From Trichoplax adhaerens (Eukaryota > Placozoa > Uniplacotomia > Trichoplacea > Trichoplacidae), in contig NW_002060943.1 in assembly GCF_000150275.1 (NCBI RefSeq), positions 10,200,209 through 10,264,208 on the forward strand: a stretch of 64,000 nucleotides of DNA, in the 5' to 3' direction. Positions 27,656 through 40,067 of this stretch are shown here, piece by piece. Each line of letters begins with the position of its first letter. The stretch's first letter is position 1. The translations under genes and the position numbers were made by a program. The notes beneath the pieces are model-generated. The model worked only from the letters and a program-made list of their open reading frames with translations, ran no database searches and had not been told where the DNA came from.

Positions 27656-30600
27656 ATGTCAGCTGTAATTACCATCCCTGTCGTAATAATCGGTAAGTTG
27701 TTCTTAGTATAAAGTTAATTAATATTTGCACCTATAGGACCGTAGTGCTGAAAGGATACCTACAGAATTATTACAGATTTTTTATAACATGAACTGAATT
27801 TGCTTAACTGATATTTATTGTATTTAAACTTCGATTCCAACTAGTAAACTTGCATGTAGTTTTCCAGAACAACGCGTTTGCTCGTTGTTGCATTCATTCG
27901 GCCCGGTAATAACAACGTACGGTTCGGTAATCACAACGTACGGTACTCTCGTATACCATACTGTCTCGCTGTACCGCCGGTCTTACGGTAGTAGTAGTAC
28001 AGTACTGTACATACGTACGTTATACATTATGTGGTACACAAGTGTACGCGTACATGTAGTAAAATTTAATATTTATTTATATACACATCAAGCGAGATAA
28101 AATAAAGAAAGGACAGGACAGCTTTTTTAATTCTAAACTTTTAATTTCTAGGTAACGGTCCTTCGGGTCTGAGTTTATCACATATATTATCTGGGAACTG
28201 GCCATATTACAACGGTCAAATTCACCCAGATGAATTATTGCAAAATAAACTGAATCAATTTGGGCAGGAAACTCTACTAAAGCAGGTAAAAAGTTGCTGA
28301 CGTCATGATTTGACTGTGTTCAATAGTAAAATCTATTTATTATGTATCACCGGATAATAGACTACATCGTCACTGTACTATATGTATTGCTTTATAGCGC
28401 CATCACATCACAAAATTTGTAACGGAGGAGAATCGATAGCTTGATTAATTAAATGATTTTGCGGTTATCGCCTGTACACTGTCGTATAATAATAGTGATA
28501 ATAATATAATTATTATTTGGTGTCGCAACCATAAGGGTCTGTAGCCCGTTTGATTACATTGCTTATTTAAAACTCTTAAATGTTATCTAAATATTAGAAT
28601 AATATCATACTTGTACAGTACTGTAATCTCCTTACGCTTACGTTTCGGTATTTGATCCTTACATACAGTAGTACTGTACTACTGAATGTGATAGCTTACA
28701 GTGAACATTAAGGTAATAATTAATTAATTAATTATAATCAGCACGGAGAAAGCGTTGGACAAGCTAGCTATGATAATGATTACATTACTGTATATGAGTA
28801 TAAAGCAGTATAGTAATCCCACTGTGAGGCGTAACCCAGTTTTTGATATTACTAAGTATTATGCTTAAAAGTGTGTATAGATTTCTTTTTCCTTTGCTGC
28901 TAGTAGTAAATTTGTTGATCATTCAGTTAAAAATAAGTTCTTTTCGCTTTCTGCACCATTACAGTATTAGAAGTCGGATACTAGAATTAATAAAATCAGA
29001 TATTAATGTGATTGTTCGTAGATAGATAAATAACTGTAAATTGCCAACACGGTAGAAATACGCTTAAGAAAACACCTGACTGTGAATTCAATTAGCGCTG
29101 TCATAATTTGAGATCGTTAGATTCGTCTACTAGTAATACTGCTGTGATGTGGTCTATCAAGGACCTCTAAAATTACAATGGTAGTGATTAAGATCTATGA
29201 CTGTACGTGTAAAGTCAATGCTACACCTGATGAGTTACGTAAAGTATATTCCTGTCGGGAAGCAATTTATTAATCTTTGAAAATAGTGTATGGTGCACTA
29301 CCATGGAGACTAGGCACAGTCAGTGGAGTCAATAGCACCATACTCTTATACTCGTATATAACTTGATAAAGGACTCGGTAGTTCAAGGACTTTCATGTTT
29401 CTTGTTATCTAAGTATTGAGAATCTCTAGGAATTATGATCAAGATTTACGAGTTTGCGAGTGAAATAAAACTACGCGGTATTACCAGAATCACTTTTGCA
29501 ACTAAAAGAGATAAATTTTTATTGTAGTACAATTTTAGCTACTGTACAATATAACGGTAATTAGAACTGATCGAAAACTATAATTTTTATTATACAGTAT
29601 ATCCGATAGTCCATGTGTAAAACTTTCTCTACTTCAAGATGTTATACAATTATAAATGTTTAAGCCATCTTTCACCTAATAATTTTATTTACCATATTTA
29701 CTGTTTTTACGACAAAATCTGTACATAGCTAATTAATTAAAGGGTATTTATAAACTCGTCATGATTAGAGTAACAAAATAATAATTAATCAATGAAATGA
29801 TTCACAAATATATTACAGTAATCCTAGGTATTCGTAAGTTATCAGCAGTCAGTCATTATTGGAAATACTAGTTATTGATATGTTGGATGGTATTTCGATT
29901 AACAGAATTTAGAGGAATTAAGTGATGGCTTAAACGGTAGATCATCGAACCCTGTGGCTGTTCTATTTGACCAACTTCATCACCCAAATGCAGATCTTGG
30001 TTTGGATATGGAATCATGCTTAACATGGCGTTTTGATAGTAATAACACAATTCCACATCTCGTCTTGGGTAAGTACTCTGCTGGTGGAAGTTGGAGAAGC
30101 ATACACAAAGATGGAAGAACGCTAGGCTATTCTAACTGGTTAGAGTTGCCTGGCTATAGAATGCGTGATTGGCTAAATCGTAGAATCCCTTCGAAAGAAA
30201 CTGGTACTTTGGACAGATTAGATCTAGGTCTGGTTAGACACTATTATGCCGATTATGCCAAATATATGCAAATGGATAAATACCTACGCGGCGGCGTAAC
30301 TGTTCGATCAGTCCGTCGATATAATTTAGCATGTAATTTTCTGAACGACCGTGCTGATATGAATTCAGATTCAGACGAATCCTGTTATGAAGCAAACGTC
30401 ATTAATGGTGAGACTTGTAAAAGATTACATCCCTTAAATTCTACCGGCTCAAATTTAGATTCTGACGGCGAAGAAGAATTCGATGAACGCAGCCGAGAAG
30501 ATAGCCATGACAAAAATATAAATTGGATTATAGATGTTGAAGATAAGGATGGTGACGTTTCTTCTAGTTATAAAATATTAGCGAGCCAAGTAGTTTTAGC

Positions 30601-31285
30601 GACAGGTGTTTACGATATCCCAAAAACTTTAAATATTCCGGGAGAAGGTCTTCCTTTTGTCTACCATCGCTGCCCGGATTTTAAGCATATTGATCTATCC
30701 TCTAATACTAATGGGCCGATTTTAGTTATTGGATCTGGTCTATCAGCCGGTGATACAATTCTTGCTGCTCTAGAGAACGGTTTTAATGTTGCACATTCAT
30801 TCATACAGAAGACAAATGATCATAGCTTAGTATTCAATCGTTTACCATTATCTTTTTATCCTGAGTATCGTAAAGTATACGAACTTATGACTTGTACTAG
30901 CAGAGATGGTTGCGATTGCTATGTTCCATTTTGTTGCTATAAACTGATAGAAATAAAATTCGATGGCACTTGCATTCTAGAAAGTATGAAAAATTTGGAA
31001 CGCATCGCTATTTTAGCATCGAGCGTCGTAATTGTAATAGGATCGAGCCCAGATCTAAGCTTTTTGACGGATAGCACAATTGCAGGGGCAGTGCAGAACG
31101 GAACGTATGTTGATTATAATTATCAATCGAACCCTATTAAAGTTGACCCATATACTTATGAAGTTATCGATCAACCGGATATGTATGCTATGGGTCCTCT
31201 TGTCGGTGATAACTTTGTACGGTTTATAACTGGTGGTGCATTTGGTATCGCTAGCTCCATTGTAAAAAAAGCAAATTTGTTTTAA
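27656..31285 (+). CDS. OSGIN2: Oxidative stress-induced growth inhibitor family flavoprotein
   Basis: Flavin-dependent monooxygenase-like protein; OSGIN1 and OSGIN2 in vertebrates respond to oxidative stress and restrain growth. Three exons, 27656-27692, 28152-28285 and 29906-31285, join in frame to 516 aa (human OSGIN2 about 505). The N-terminal Rossmann motif VVIIGNGPSGLSLSHILSGN (GxGxxG at residues 13-18) binds FAD. Further matches are GRSSNPVAVLFDQL, HLVLGKYSAGGSW, LPGYRMRDW, VVLATGVYDIP, PILVIGSGLSAGDTILAALE (a second dinucleotide fold), LSFYPEYRKVYELM and MGPLVGDNFVRFITGGAFG near the end. An acidic insert near residues 195-230 is longer than in human. The exon 3 acceptor at 29905 was chosen because it restores NLEELSDGLNGRSS. 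OSGIN1 and OSGIN2 cannot be separated. Two introns are long (459 and 1620 bp) and contain no convincing gene. Confidence 0.94.
27904..27944 (+). repeat. Two tandem 21-bp units in OSGIN intron 1
   Basis: The unit CGGTAATAACAACGTACGGTT is followed directly by a near-copy with one substitution (TCACAA for AACAA context). Small and local; no function suggested. Confidence 0.6.
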
Positions 31286-33179
31286 ATTGCTAACGACTAT
31301 AAGTATGATATCGTATACAAATTAATTGTTATATGTGTGTCAGCTGTATATACTAAGTTATTATAAGCTTTTCTTTAAAATACAAGCGGAATATATTACG
31401 GTTTCTACCTATCATCGGACTAAGTACTTTTGTTTCTACACATGTTTAAAGTTGAAGAAAATGTACAGTTTATTAGTTGTTGATGTTTAAATAGCTTTAT
31501 CGCTTGTAATATTCTAAACCGATTTGCCTACTTGTCTTAATATATATATATATCCGTATATTTATAAGTCAGCTCCTTCTTCTATGTTAAATGTTATACG
31601 AACAGTATTCGATATGTTTATGTCATAAAGGCAACTTTCATCAGCTTTTTTATACTTCATCTATGATACGAATATAATGCTTAGTAACCTTATGATCAAA
31701 GTCTTGATATAAACGGCCAAAATTGTAACGTCTTGTATTGTAACATTGTTCACGAATTTTTCTGAAATATTTAAGTTACAAAGTAAAGGGTAATATGCGC
31801 CTGCATTTTATTACGTTCTCATCTCACGTCTTTTATTCATATACTGACTGTACATTAGTATATTGTAAATTGTAGAGAAAAATTAATACCATCAGCATAT
31901 ACTGTACTGCAGTTTCCATAGTTTATTTGTACGCCTGATCATTCACCATATCATGCTAAAATACACTTAATCTCTCATTATGCGTCGATGCCAATCTCGT
32001 ATCATTTTATTGATCAAAGCTGAGAATAACTAAATACGGTGTCATGTACTTTGCCACAGTGTTCGTTAGTACGTACTTTTGTGTTCTCTACTGGTAGGAA
32101 CAACAGAATACTGTATTACAGTATCTGCACTCACGATTACAAGATATTAACGCGTCCATAGATAGGCAGCTATTGGCCATATACTGTGCACGAACTTTAC
32201 GTGTAATGGAAATCATTTCTCACAATTTTAAAGTGTTAACGTCGATATGTAGATTAAATTTATGAGCCTAGTTTGTATTTATGTGATGTAAATCAGACTT
32301 ATGATTTTGGACTGTCAACATATCGATACTAGATCATCAAGCACATATTTACGAGTACATACAGTAGTACGATATAGCCTTTTCTCTATTATATTTCAAA
32401 TATTGGGTAACATGTGAAAGTGCCGATATTATGGATTTTGCAGACTAGCGTACAAAATCTGCTGGTGAGGATATAAAAGAAGGAACTGTTATTGATGAAA
32501 CAGAAGCGAACTTTCTCAATTAGATGTGAGTTTACCGGGAGCTTAAACAATAATATCAACGCTACAGACTTGAGATAGTTTATTCACTCTTTAAAATTCA
32601 AATACTTACAGCGTTATATAAATATTTGAACATTTAGCTAATCAAGACGCTATGCTTATACTTTACAACAACCTTAATACCAGGGGTAAAGATGAGCTGA
32701 TGTTAAATTTTGCAAAAAAGATAGAACGTTTTAAATTGCTTTATACTTATATTAATTCTTTGGATCATATCTAGACTATTTATATGCTGCGTACGTTTAT
32801 ACTCCCTATTACATAATAAAGGATGACAAATAAAATTTATTAATAATTATTTCACTGTCAATGATTTTCCTTCGTAAGATATATTTTAATAACATATAAA
32901 TAAGAGAAGTCATGTAATAAAATTGTCTATTTTATATCTTTTTACTATGGTAAATAAATTTTCACGGGATCTCTATAATATATTGTACAGTTAAGAAAAC
33001 ATGAAATAATATTTGAATTTTGAAATTATGGTACATTGCTCCTCTCCAGATCAAATAACTATTTCTTGCATTCTTATAAGGATAGTATTGCCTTTCCTAT
33101 TCAATACTTGAATTTATGTTTTTAATAATATATTAAAATTCGAGCTTTTTGATGTGGTTACATAAAGAGCTAAAATTGG
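31286..33179. other. Convergent 3' interval OSGIN/STX16, no gene seen
   Basis: 1.9 kb of AT-rich sequence between two stop codons. I see no exon with family similarity and no repeat cluster. It includes a short (AT)n tract at about 31540-31552 and isolated pentamer words. Confidence 0.5.
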
Positions 33180-36100
33180 CTATTTGATCTTCGTGGCCAA
33201 CAAAATAATCAGCATTATGATAATAGTTACACCTAGTACAAGAATCAGAATCATTTTGCAAGATCTTTTTTGGTACTTCTCCCCCTAATGAAATATGATT
33301 ATATTTACATTCAATATCACCTTACCGTAAAATTTGGATTATTCTAGATTTCGATTAACTGAAAATTCACGTATAAATATTACATACTACCGTCATTACC
33401 TTTTCTAACTGCTTTAGTCCTTCTTCTACTTGTACTGCTGCATGCTCAATGTTATAATCGATGCGATCAAGAACTGTTCCCTGTTAATTTTTAAGACAAA
33501 AAACTTAAGAAAAGATACGTCTGAAGCTTCTTAGCAGTTCCTAATAATAGACTACTTTAATACCTGATCTACGATCAGTGTTGACAGGTCCTTAAATATT
33601 TCATTTAGTTCTGAAATGGATCGAACAATAGCGACAATTTCTCGTTCTCGCTCTTCGATTAAGGCGGTGTTATCTTCGACATATTGCAGCTGATCTTTCG
33701 TAAACCCCTTGTGCGTATGCAAATTTTTTAAACTCATTATTTCGCTTATAGAAATAAAATATTAATAGAAATATGAAGGTATATTATAATTATCTCATTA
33801 TACCCTATCGTATACTTCTGGTTCAATATTATCAGAATCAAATGGCGATGAGTTTACATTATTCTTTATTGGCCCACCGATACTGGAACTTAGGAATTCT
33901 TCTCTAGACTTTAAACCTATGCATAAAGATCAATTCTAAAATGATCCAGAAAGAGTCTAGCTAACAATCTTAGATCTTACGTTTTAAATAGCTAGATTGG
34001 CCTTTGCGGAAAGTTGATGACATTTCTTGTAATGTTACAGCCAGAGACGCCATAACGTTCTTCGCAATTTTCTGTTCTTGTGACGATGCAGAACGATTGC
34101 GACTACCAATATTCTTAATACTACGTTGGCATCGATGAAACATCTGCCATAATTTAAGTTGTTGAAAATGATGCAAATTGATAAAGTTGTTATAATCGAG
34201 AATAATGAGAACATGGATATCGAACCATGTCACGGTATCAAGTGATGGATGAGCTCTATTACCTCCGTAATTTCCTGTGTTAAAATTTCAATACTATGTT
34301 CATCTTCCATATTGTCATTAAAATCTGGTCTATTTAATTGCTTATCATGTAATGATGATAGTTCTTTCACTAGAAAGTTAAGTGGGTTGAAAAGAATTCC
34401 ATACTGATGATTATTTTAATCAGCAAAAGAGAGCTACTATGCAATGCTAAAGGAAGTGCTAGTTCTTACTTTTTTGTTTGATTTGAGTAAAATCATAATG
34501 AATCTATTCCATAAAAATGTTGACCAAAAATATAAGATTGAAAGATCAAATAATTATCCTTATTCAATTTATCCTCATTATAGTATACGTAAAAATTCGG
34601 TGATTTGAAAAAATTGCGTGAATTACATGATTACACTGATTATGTAAAGTATTTTATACTCAGGTCTAGTAGTAGTTACAGTATGATCTCAAACCTCGTC
34701 CACAGCATCGACCCTATTTAAACAATTTAAACCAAGACGAATAAATATATTTATTGATGTTGTTTGTAAGCTTTATGAAGGTATGAAAATCACTACAATT
34801 TTAGTTCAACTTAATTTATCGTAATAACTACTATGAATGTTTCAAAAGATATTTAGCTGCTCATCTTACCAAGATGGAGGTAGACTTGATTTAGCTTTGC
34901 CATCCCTAATACCGACTTCTACATCTTTCCCAATTAAGGCCACTTTACTTTCCTCCTGAAAGAACGCATCGATACAATGAGATAAGCAAAAGCTATATTA
35001 CGATTAGCATTTCTTTGGAAAAAGGGAGCAATAAAGATTTGATTTATCTACGACGAATCAGCTCCATTACAAGCTAGTTCAGTTGCAGAAATTTGTTACA
35101 GTATCAAAATATTGTTCTATTGCGAGAATAGTGATACACCTAAGCAAAGACTTAAGGTTGCGTTTATAAAACTGTACTATATATCGTTCATGGACCATGT
35201 CGTTATTATTTTCTTTATGAGTTAGTAACTATCAGGAAATAGAATTTCATTTTTGAGATAACTAAAGTCAACTTGATACTGCAGTTGATAAAAATCAGAT
35301 GGTAATTCCATACTCGTGTTTACTTAACAACGAGCTTAACTATTAGAAAGAAACATCTGTTACGTAAAGAATACCTTACAACAATTTTGTTTGAAGTAAA
35401 TTTAAGAATTATTAACATTTAACTCATAACAACATTACATATACAAATTTAAGTATGTGTACTGAGAAATTATGATCAAAGTTATTTTTAAAATCGCAGA
35501 GTACAGCAGGTTCAAAGATAATTAGCAGTGAGATTAAAAAAGTAAAGAAATACATTTCTCATCAAGCAGCCTAGATCTGTTAACTGCTTCCTTTAAAAGC
35601 ACATCTCCAAATAAAATAACAAATAGAAAAATAAAATCTTAATCTAATTTTCGCAATCTTGAATATTTATAATTGAAAGTATACTTTATTACGATCTCGA
35701 CCTATCTCGTCCTCAAAATCCTCAAATTAAAGCTCTAAGCCGCTGACATATATCAAATTAAGGTTCCAATACTATTAGCATGATCAATTACTCATATTTT
35801 TCCTATGAGATGTCGTGTCTAATTGACGTAGCTTTTATTATGAAGAGCTTGGATCAATGATCCAAGAAGTCATAATAATGAATTCTTACACACTACCTTT
35901 ATTACCTTGTTCAGCCATAATAAGAGTAATGTAGTATCAGTATAATTGTAGATTAATTTAATTTATGATTGATGAATACTATCCAAACGAAGAGAAATTA
36001 AATAGTTACCGAGTACAGCAATAACTGCTATACCTAGCTAAAGTATTACATTGCAATTTCAGATTATATATTGTAACTTAACGCCATAACTACTCTAAAT

Positions 36101-38401
36101 CATGGAGGGTTTAACATTTATACTGTAACTAAACAGTAACTCGGTTTGTTGAATTTAATGATTGAAAGTCTAAGATATGGCATTATGATACTACTATCAC
36201 TACGATAGACAAGTAAGAACACATAGTACAGTATTAGATCCACTGGCTCTTAAACAAAAATTTAAATTTATGAAAAAGAGTCTATTCGGGTCAGTTTAAG
36301 AGTACTTCCAATATATGGGTACTGTAGTGCTAAAGTGTAACTTTGTCAGGGTAAATACAGGAATCAATCAGTGCAATTCGAAAGTCTTCACAAGACCTGA
36401 ACAAGCGGATACAGCAATTTGTTACGTAGACGTCACCACTGCCGTCTTCATTATAGCCTACATAGGGTTCTGAATACACCATACAGCAATATACGAGTGT
36501 GATCATTGGTTATTACTGAACTAAGTTCCTAGTATCCATAATACAGTACAGTAACATGCAAAGGCTCCAGTGTTGACAAATGGTTTAATTAATGACCGTA
36601 TGGATCGCTATGCAACATTGATATTCTATTTCATACACATTTCAGGTAGAGCGATTATCACGATTGCTATATACTTCTTAGCTTTCCAGTAGATACCATA
36701 ATCAAGTAGATTTATATAAAAGTATTATTAGTTTTAGCTTTACATAAGATACAAATGTATACTAAACAGCCAAATTTTGAATTAGATACAGCTAGATGCA
36801 GTAAATAAAAATTCAGCTCTATCTTGATCGGTAGTGCAAATTTAATTTTAATGCCCATTTATTAGAGTTAACTTTTCGATTTATGATTTTAAATGATGTC
36901 ATTGTATGGGAGGAAAAAGGTTATCAATGCGTAGAAACTAGCTATTTAAATGTATACGTTTTGTTCAATATAACTGTACTGTGCGTATATTAGCATTTGG
37001 TTATGGTCTCATGTGCTACGTGTGCGTATATCATCATTACAGTATATGCATAATTTCAAATCTTTGTTGTTGGTCATTCATGAAAATATATATCGTTATC
37101 TCATCTTTCTCACATTAAGGTAGAATTGCGTAGAACGTAAAAAGATGTATTCCTTTTCGAGACCGCAGTAAGGTGTAAAAGTTTTAACAAGATTAAAGAT
37201 CTGTCTTCATCATTCGNNNNNNNNNNNNNNNNNNNNNNNNNNNNNNNNNNNNNNNNNNNNNNNNNNCAGGCAACTATGGACTGTTGATCTTTGGGTATAT
37301 TAATTTAGAGAACATACATAAGCTGGAGATTTTCAACAAATCCGTATGAATACCATACTTTGGAATACGATTGTTTCAATGCATTAATAACGAGATATGA
37401 TTGAGTCAGTTTTTGTATAGTAACTGGTATATACGCGTAATTATAGTAAGGAAGACATGATGTATACCCTATGGATACATTTTCTTGATCAGATAATTTA
37501 ATGAATAAAATAACCAGCAGCACTTTCATTAGAGCAATTTCTCAAACCCTCAGCATCTGCGCTACATCTCAGTTAGAGTATTGAAGATTGTGCTTTCAAG
37601 TAAGTGTTATTTATAAGATACATCCCTGAAGTGAATTAGAGTATGCTAGATTGGCTAAAGGGAGATTTAGGGATTCTCGCTCGCATTTGGCGATTATAAC
37701 GAATTGATTGTATCGATGAAAGTAATTTATATTAGAGATATATCAGTGAAGAGACTAGTAAGTGGTAAGAGTGGGAGACTCGGATCCTACTCTACTCTCT
37801 GATGACTACTAGTACAGTATAATAAAAGTATTGATTGACATTATGATTTTATGGTTGTTATAGCAATATCTTTTAATAGAGAAATTTCTGTAACTAAGTA
37901 GTACATTTAAATTAGCTCTTATTACTGCTAATACATCAGTAGTACTAATCGGATCATTAATTGATTACGTCTATCATTGGTCATCAGTAGAAGATGTGTC
38001 TATAACTAGGCATTATCACAACAATTAATTCTTTGATATAAATCATAGTAGCGATGCTATGCTGTTTTTATCACTGTTACTCCAAATTATTTACTACAGA
38101 AATCGATTGTAACATACAGTAATAGTAATAGACTAATAATATACTGTACATTTTATGACAAGTCAGTTAACATTTACAATTGCATACTACAGGAGAAAAG
38201 CTTTGGAAAATGTTAGCGTGCAAAATTTCCACTCATATCCTGTTCAATTAGTAAGTTCTATTCGTGTCTTTCATATAAATGTATAAGAATAGATTATACA
38301 AGCTAACCTACCACTTCACGTGGATCTGAAAAGAACTTTTTCTCCCTTATATTTGCCGTACGAAAGCGTAGAAAGACCTCGGTTAAACTTGTGGTAGCCA
38401 T
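33180..38401 (-). CDS. STX16: Syntaxin-16 (Qa-SNARE)
   Basis: Tail-anchored Qa-SNARE for early endosome to trans-Golgi fusion. Ten minus-strand exons: 38401-38312, 34955-34870, 34713-34695, 34503-34470, 34369-34263, 34143-33981, 33916-33804, 33707-33564, 33480-33400, 33284-33180, joined in frame to 313 aa (human 325). Exon 1, [20 protein letters not shown], matches the human MATRRLTDAFLLLRNN start that binds VPS45. [37 protein letters not shown] follows human order over several tiny exons. Then come [27 protein letters not shown] and the SNARE motif from RGFTKDQL with the zero-layer Gln at about Q252 ([13 protein letters not shown]), and a C-terminal membrane anchor ([20 protein letters not shown]) ending KIK. 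Intron 1 is 3.36 kb and contains the assembly gap. The exon 1 to exon 2 join is in phase 0 and gives the expected length. Confidence 0.94.
37217..37266. other. Assembly gap (50 N)
   Basis: Exactly 50 unknown bases inside STX16 intron 1. The round number suggests a placeholder of unknown true length. Sequence on both sides is AT-rich and non-coding. Confidence 0.99.
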
Positions 38402-38511
38402 AGCGTTACAATTAAACTAAAGGTAGACTAAAAAAATGTTGCGAGTATTCAATCAGTAATGCGTCCTGTCAGATACAGTGCTATAAATGATACCATTACA
38501 TAATGATGATT

Positions 38512-39985
38512 CATACTGTATGGTGGATGATGTACTGTACAGTACGTACTGTAGACAGTTGAGCTTTAGAAAGTACAGTACCTCGTACTGTACTGTACAG
38601 TACACTTGTACAGTACGAGGACTGGATACGGTGACGGTGTTACTGTATGCGTCCTTTTCTACTGTAGAAGTGCTTTCATCTTTCCCTGCGATTACTGTAC
38701 TGTATGTACTGTAGTTTGGGTCCGCAAAGATGCACTCGTGCTACTGTACTGCAGTACTGTATGCAAGACATCTTATTGACAAGACTTCAAAAGACAGTCG
38801 AAAGTCTACTACTATATTTATTACTGTAAGAACAGCCTTTGAGCCAGGTAGTACAACTCTCTACTGTACTATTTTTTTGGTGTGTCGATATTGTACCATA
38901 TAACCATCAGTTTCATGATTAGAATACGACTGAAAGAGGTCTACCGTAGAAGGAGGCAGTTTTATTATTATTTCTTCATTATAGCAAGTCTATTGTCCAT
39001 ATGTTTTCTCCATATGGGTAGTACAAATGTGCCGGCACATCACGTTGACTAACGGTAGCTACAGATTCGCGTCTACTGTACTGTACACTGTACAGAGTAC
39101 AGTGTACTGTATGTACCGTAGATGGGTACAGTCATGATCTACAGTATAGTACTGCAGCCATTTCAATTCTTTAATGGTGCGTGATCCAGCGTAACTGTGG
39201 TGATGGATTCCATTGCCCCTCTCTCTTTTCCTTATTTCATACTGAATTAGCGCTATATTTATTTATTTACTATTTCGCATACGCAGCAAGTTGTAAGAGT
39301 AATGTGTCTTTGTTTAAACGCTGAGTAGTGAGTATGTGCTGTAAACTCAGTGTGAGTACAGTACAGTACAGTACAATGAATGTACATTGTACAGTGTACA
39401 GTACTGTACACTGTACTGTATATTAGGCCCAGCCATAATAACCCCGATTACTCAGATACTCAGCGTAAATAGCTTAAACGATGATACATTATTGCTATTT
39501 ACGCTGAGTATCTGAGTAATCGGGGTTATTATGGCTGGGCCTACTGTATATGGATTGCAGAGGAAGCTTGACTCGGACAGTCGGACATACGGACCTCATC
39601 TTATTACGGTGGCCGAACGATCTGCACACGTTCGGAACAGTAGCTTTATACTGTACTGTACTGTATGTATTTTTTATAACATACCGTATAGTGTACAAAA
39701 CAGCACAGCACAGTACAGTACACCGTACTCTAATATACAGTACAGTACTGTACCGTACTGTACTGTGCAGTACAGTACTGGAATCTCGATCATTCATTCT
39801 CTAGTAGAGAACAGTACCGTACTGTACAGTGTGGTACAGGACTGACTACAGTACCGGGTGAAACGACCCGACAAGGTAATCTCTACTAACTACAGTACTG
39901 TACTGTACAGTACAGTACAGTACTCTACAGTATGTTCTTGCGCACTGAATGACTGAACTACAGTACTGTACTGTAGACTACACTA
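38512..39985. repeat. TACTG/CAGTA pentamer clusters, STX16/TMX3 promoter
   Basis: Four dense patches (38512-38765, 39073-39117, 39355-39423, 39645-39985) of alternating TACTG and CAGTA with GTAC joints, separated by ordinary sequence. The last two patches flank the perfect hairpin at 39424-39543 directly. Confidence 0.83.
39424..39543. repeat. Perfect inverted repeat, 50-bp arms, 20-bp loop
   Basis: Arm 39424-39473 (starting TAGGCCCAGCC, ending GTAAATAGC) is the exact reverse complement of 39494-39543, with the 20-bp spacer 39474-39493. I compared the arms base by base and found no mismatch. Such perfection implies a recent origin or active maintenance. It may be a foldback transposable element, a template-switch product or an RNA hairpin. 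No coding content. Confidence 0.95.
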
Positions 39986-40067
39986 TAAAAAACACAGTGT
40001 CATCTACTGTCATCTATTGTCTGTCAATCGAAGTTACAGGCACCTACGCCAACAGCCAACAACCGAA

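Larger units (their letters stand above)
38402..40067. promoter_or_regulatory. Divergent intergenic region STX16/TMX3
   Basis: 1.67 kb between opposite start codons. It contains pentamer clusters at 38512-38765, 39073-39117, 39355-39423 and 39645-39985, the nearest being 111 bp from the STX16 start and 83 bp from the TMX3 start, and a perfect long hairpin at 39424-39543. Short open frames on both strands are repeat or hairpin translations. No real exon recognised. Confidence 0.5.

Noticed and set aside
28843-29025. 60-aa hydrophobic frame in OSGIN intron 2
   Set aside because: Low-complexity AT-rich translation within an intron; no splice sites or family match.
35573-35625. Possible extra STX16 exon on the minus strand ([14 protein letters not shown]-like)
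   Set aside because: Weak resemblance only; the phase does not fit the next exon and the exon at 38401-38312 already supplies the conserved N-terminus at the right length.
37305-37529. 74-aa minus-strand open frame with a signal-peptide-like start
   Set aside because: It lies inside STX16 intron 1 beside the assembly gap, has no recognised family and no splice support; hydrophobic starts are common by chance in AT-rich DNA.
39424-39543. Hairpin as a microRNA precursor
   Set aside because: Perfect 50-bp complementarity without bulges is not typical of miRNA precursors, and nothing shows transcription; kept as an inverted repeat only.
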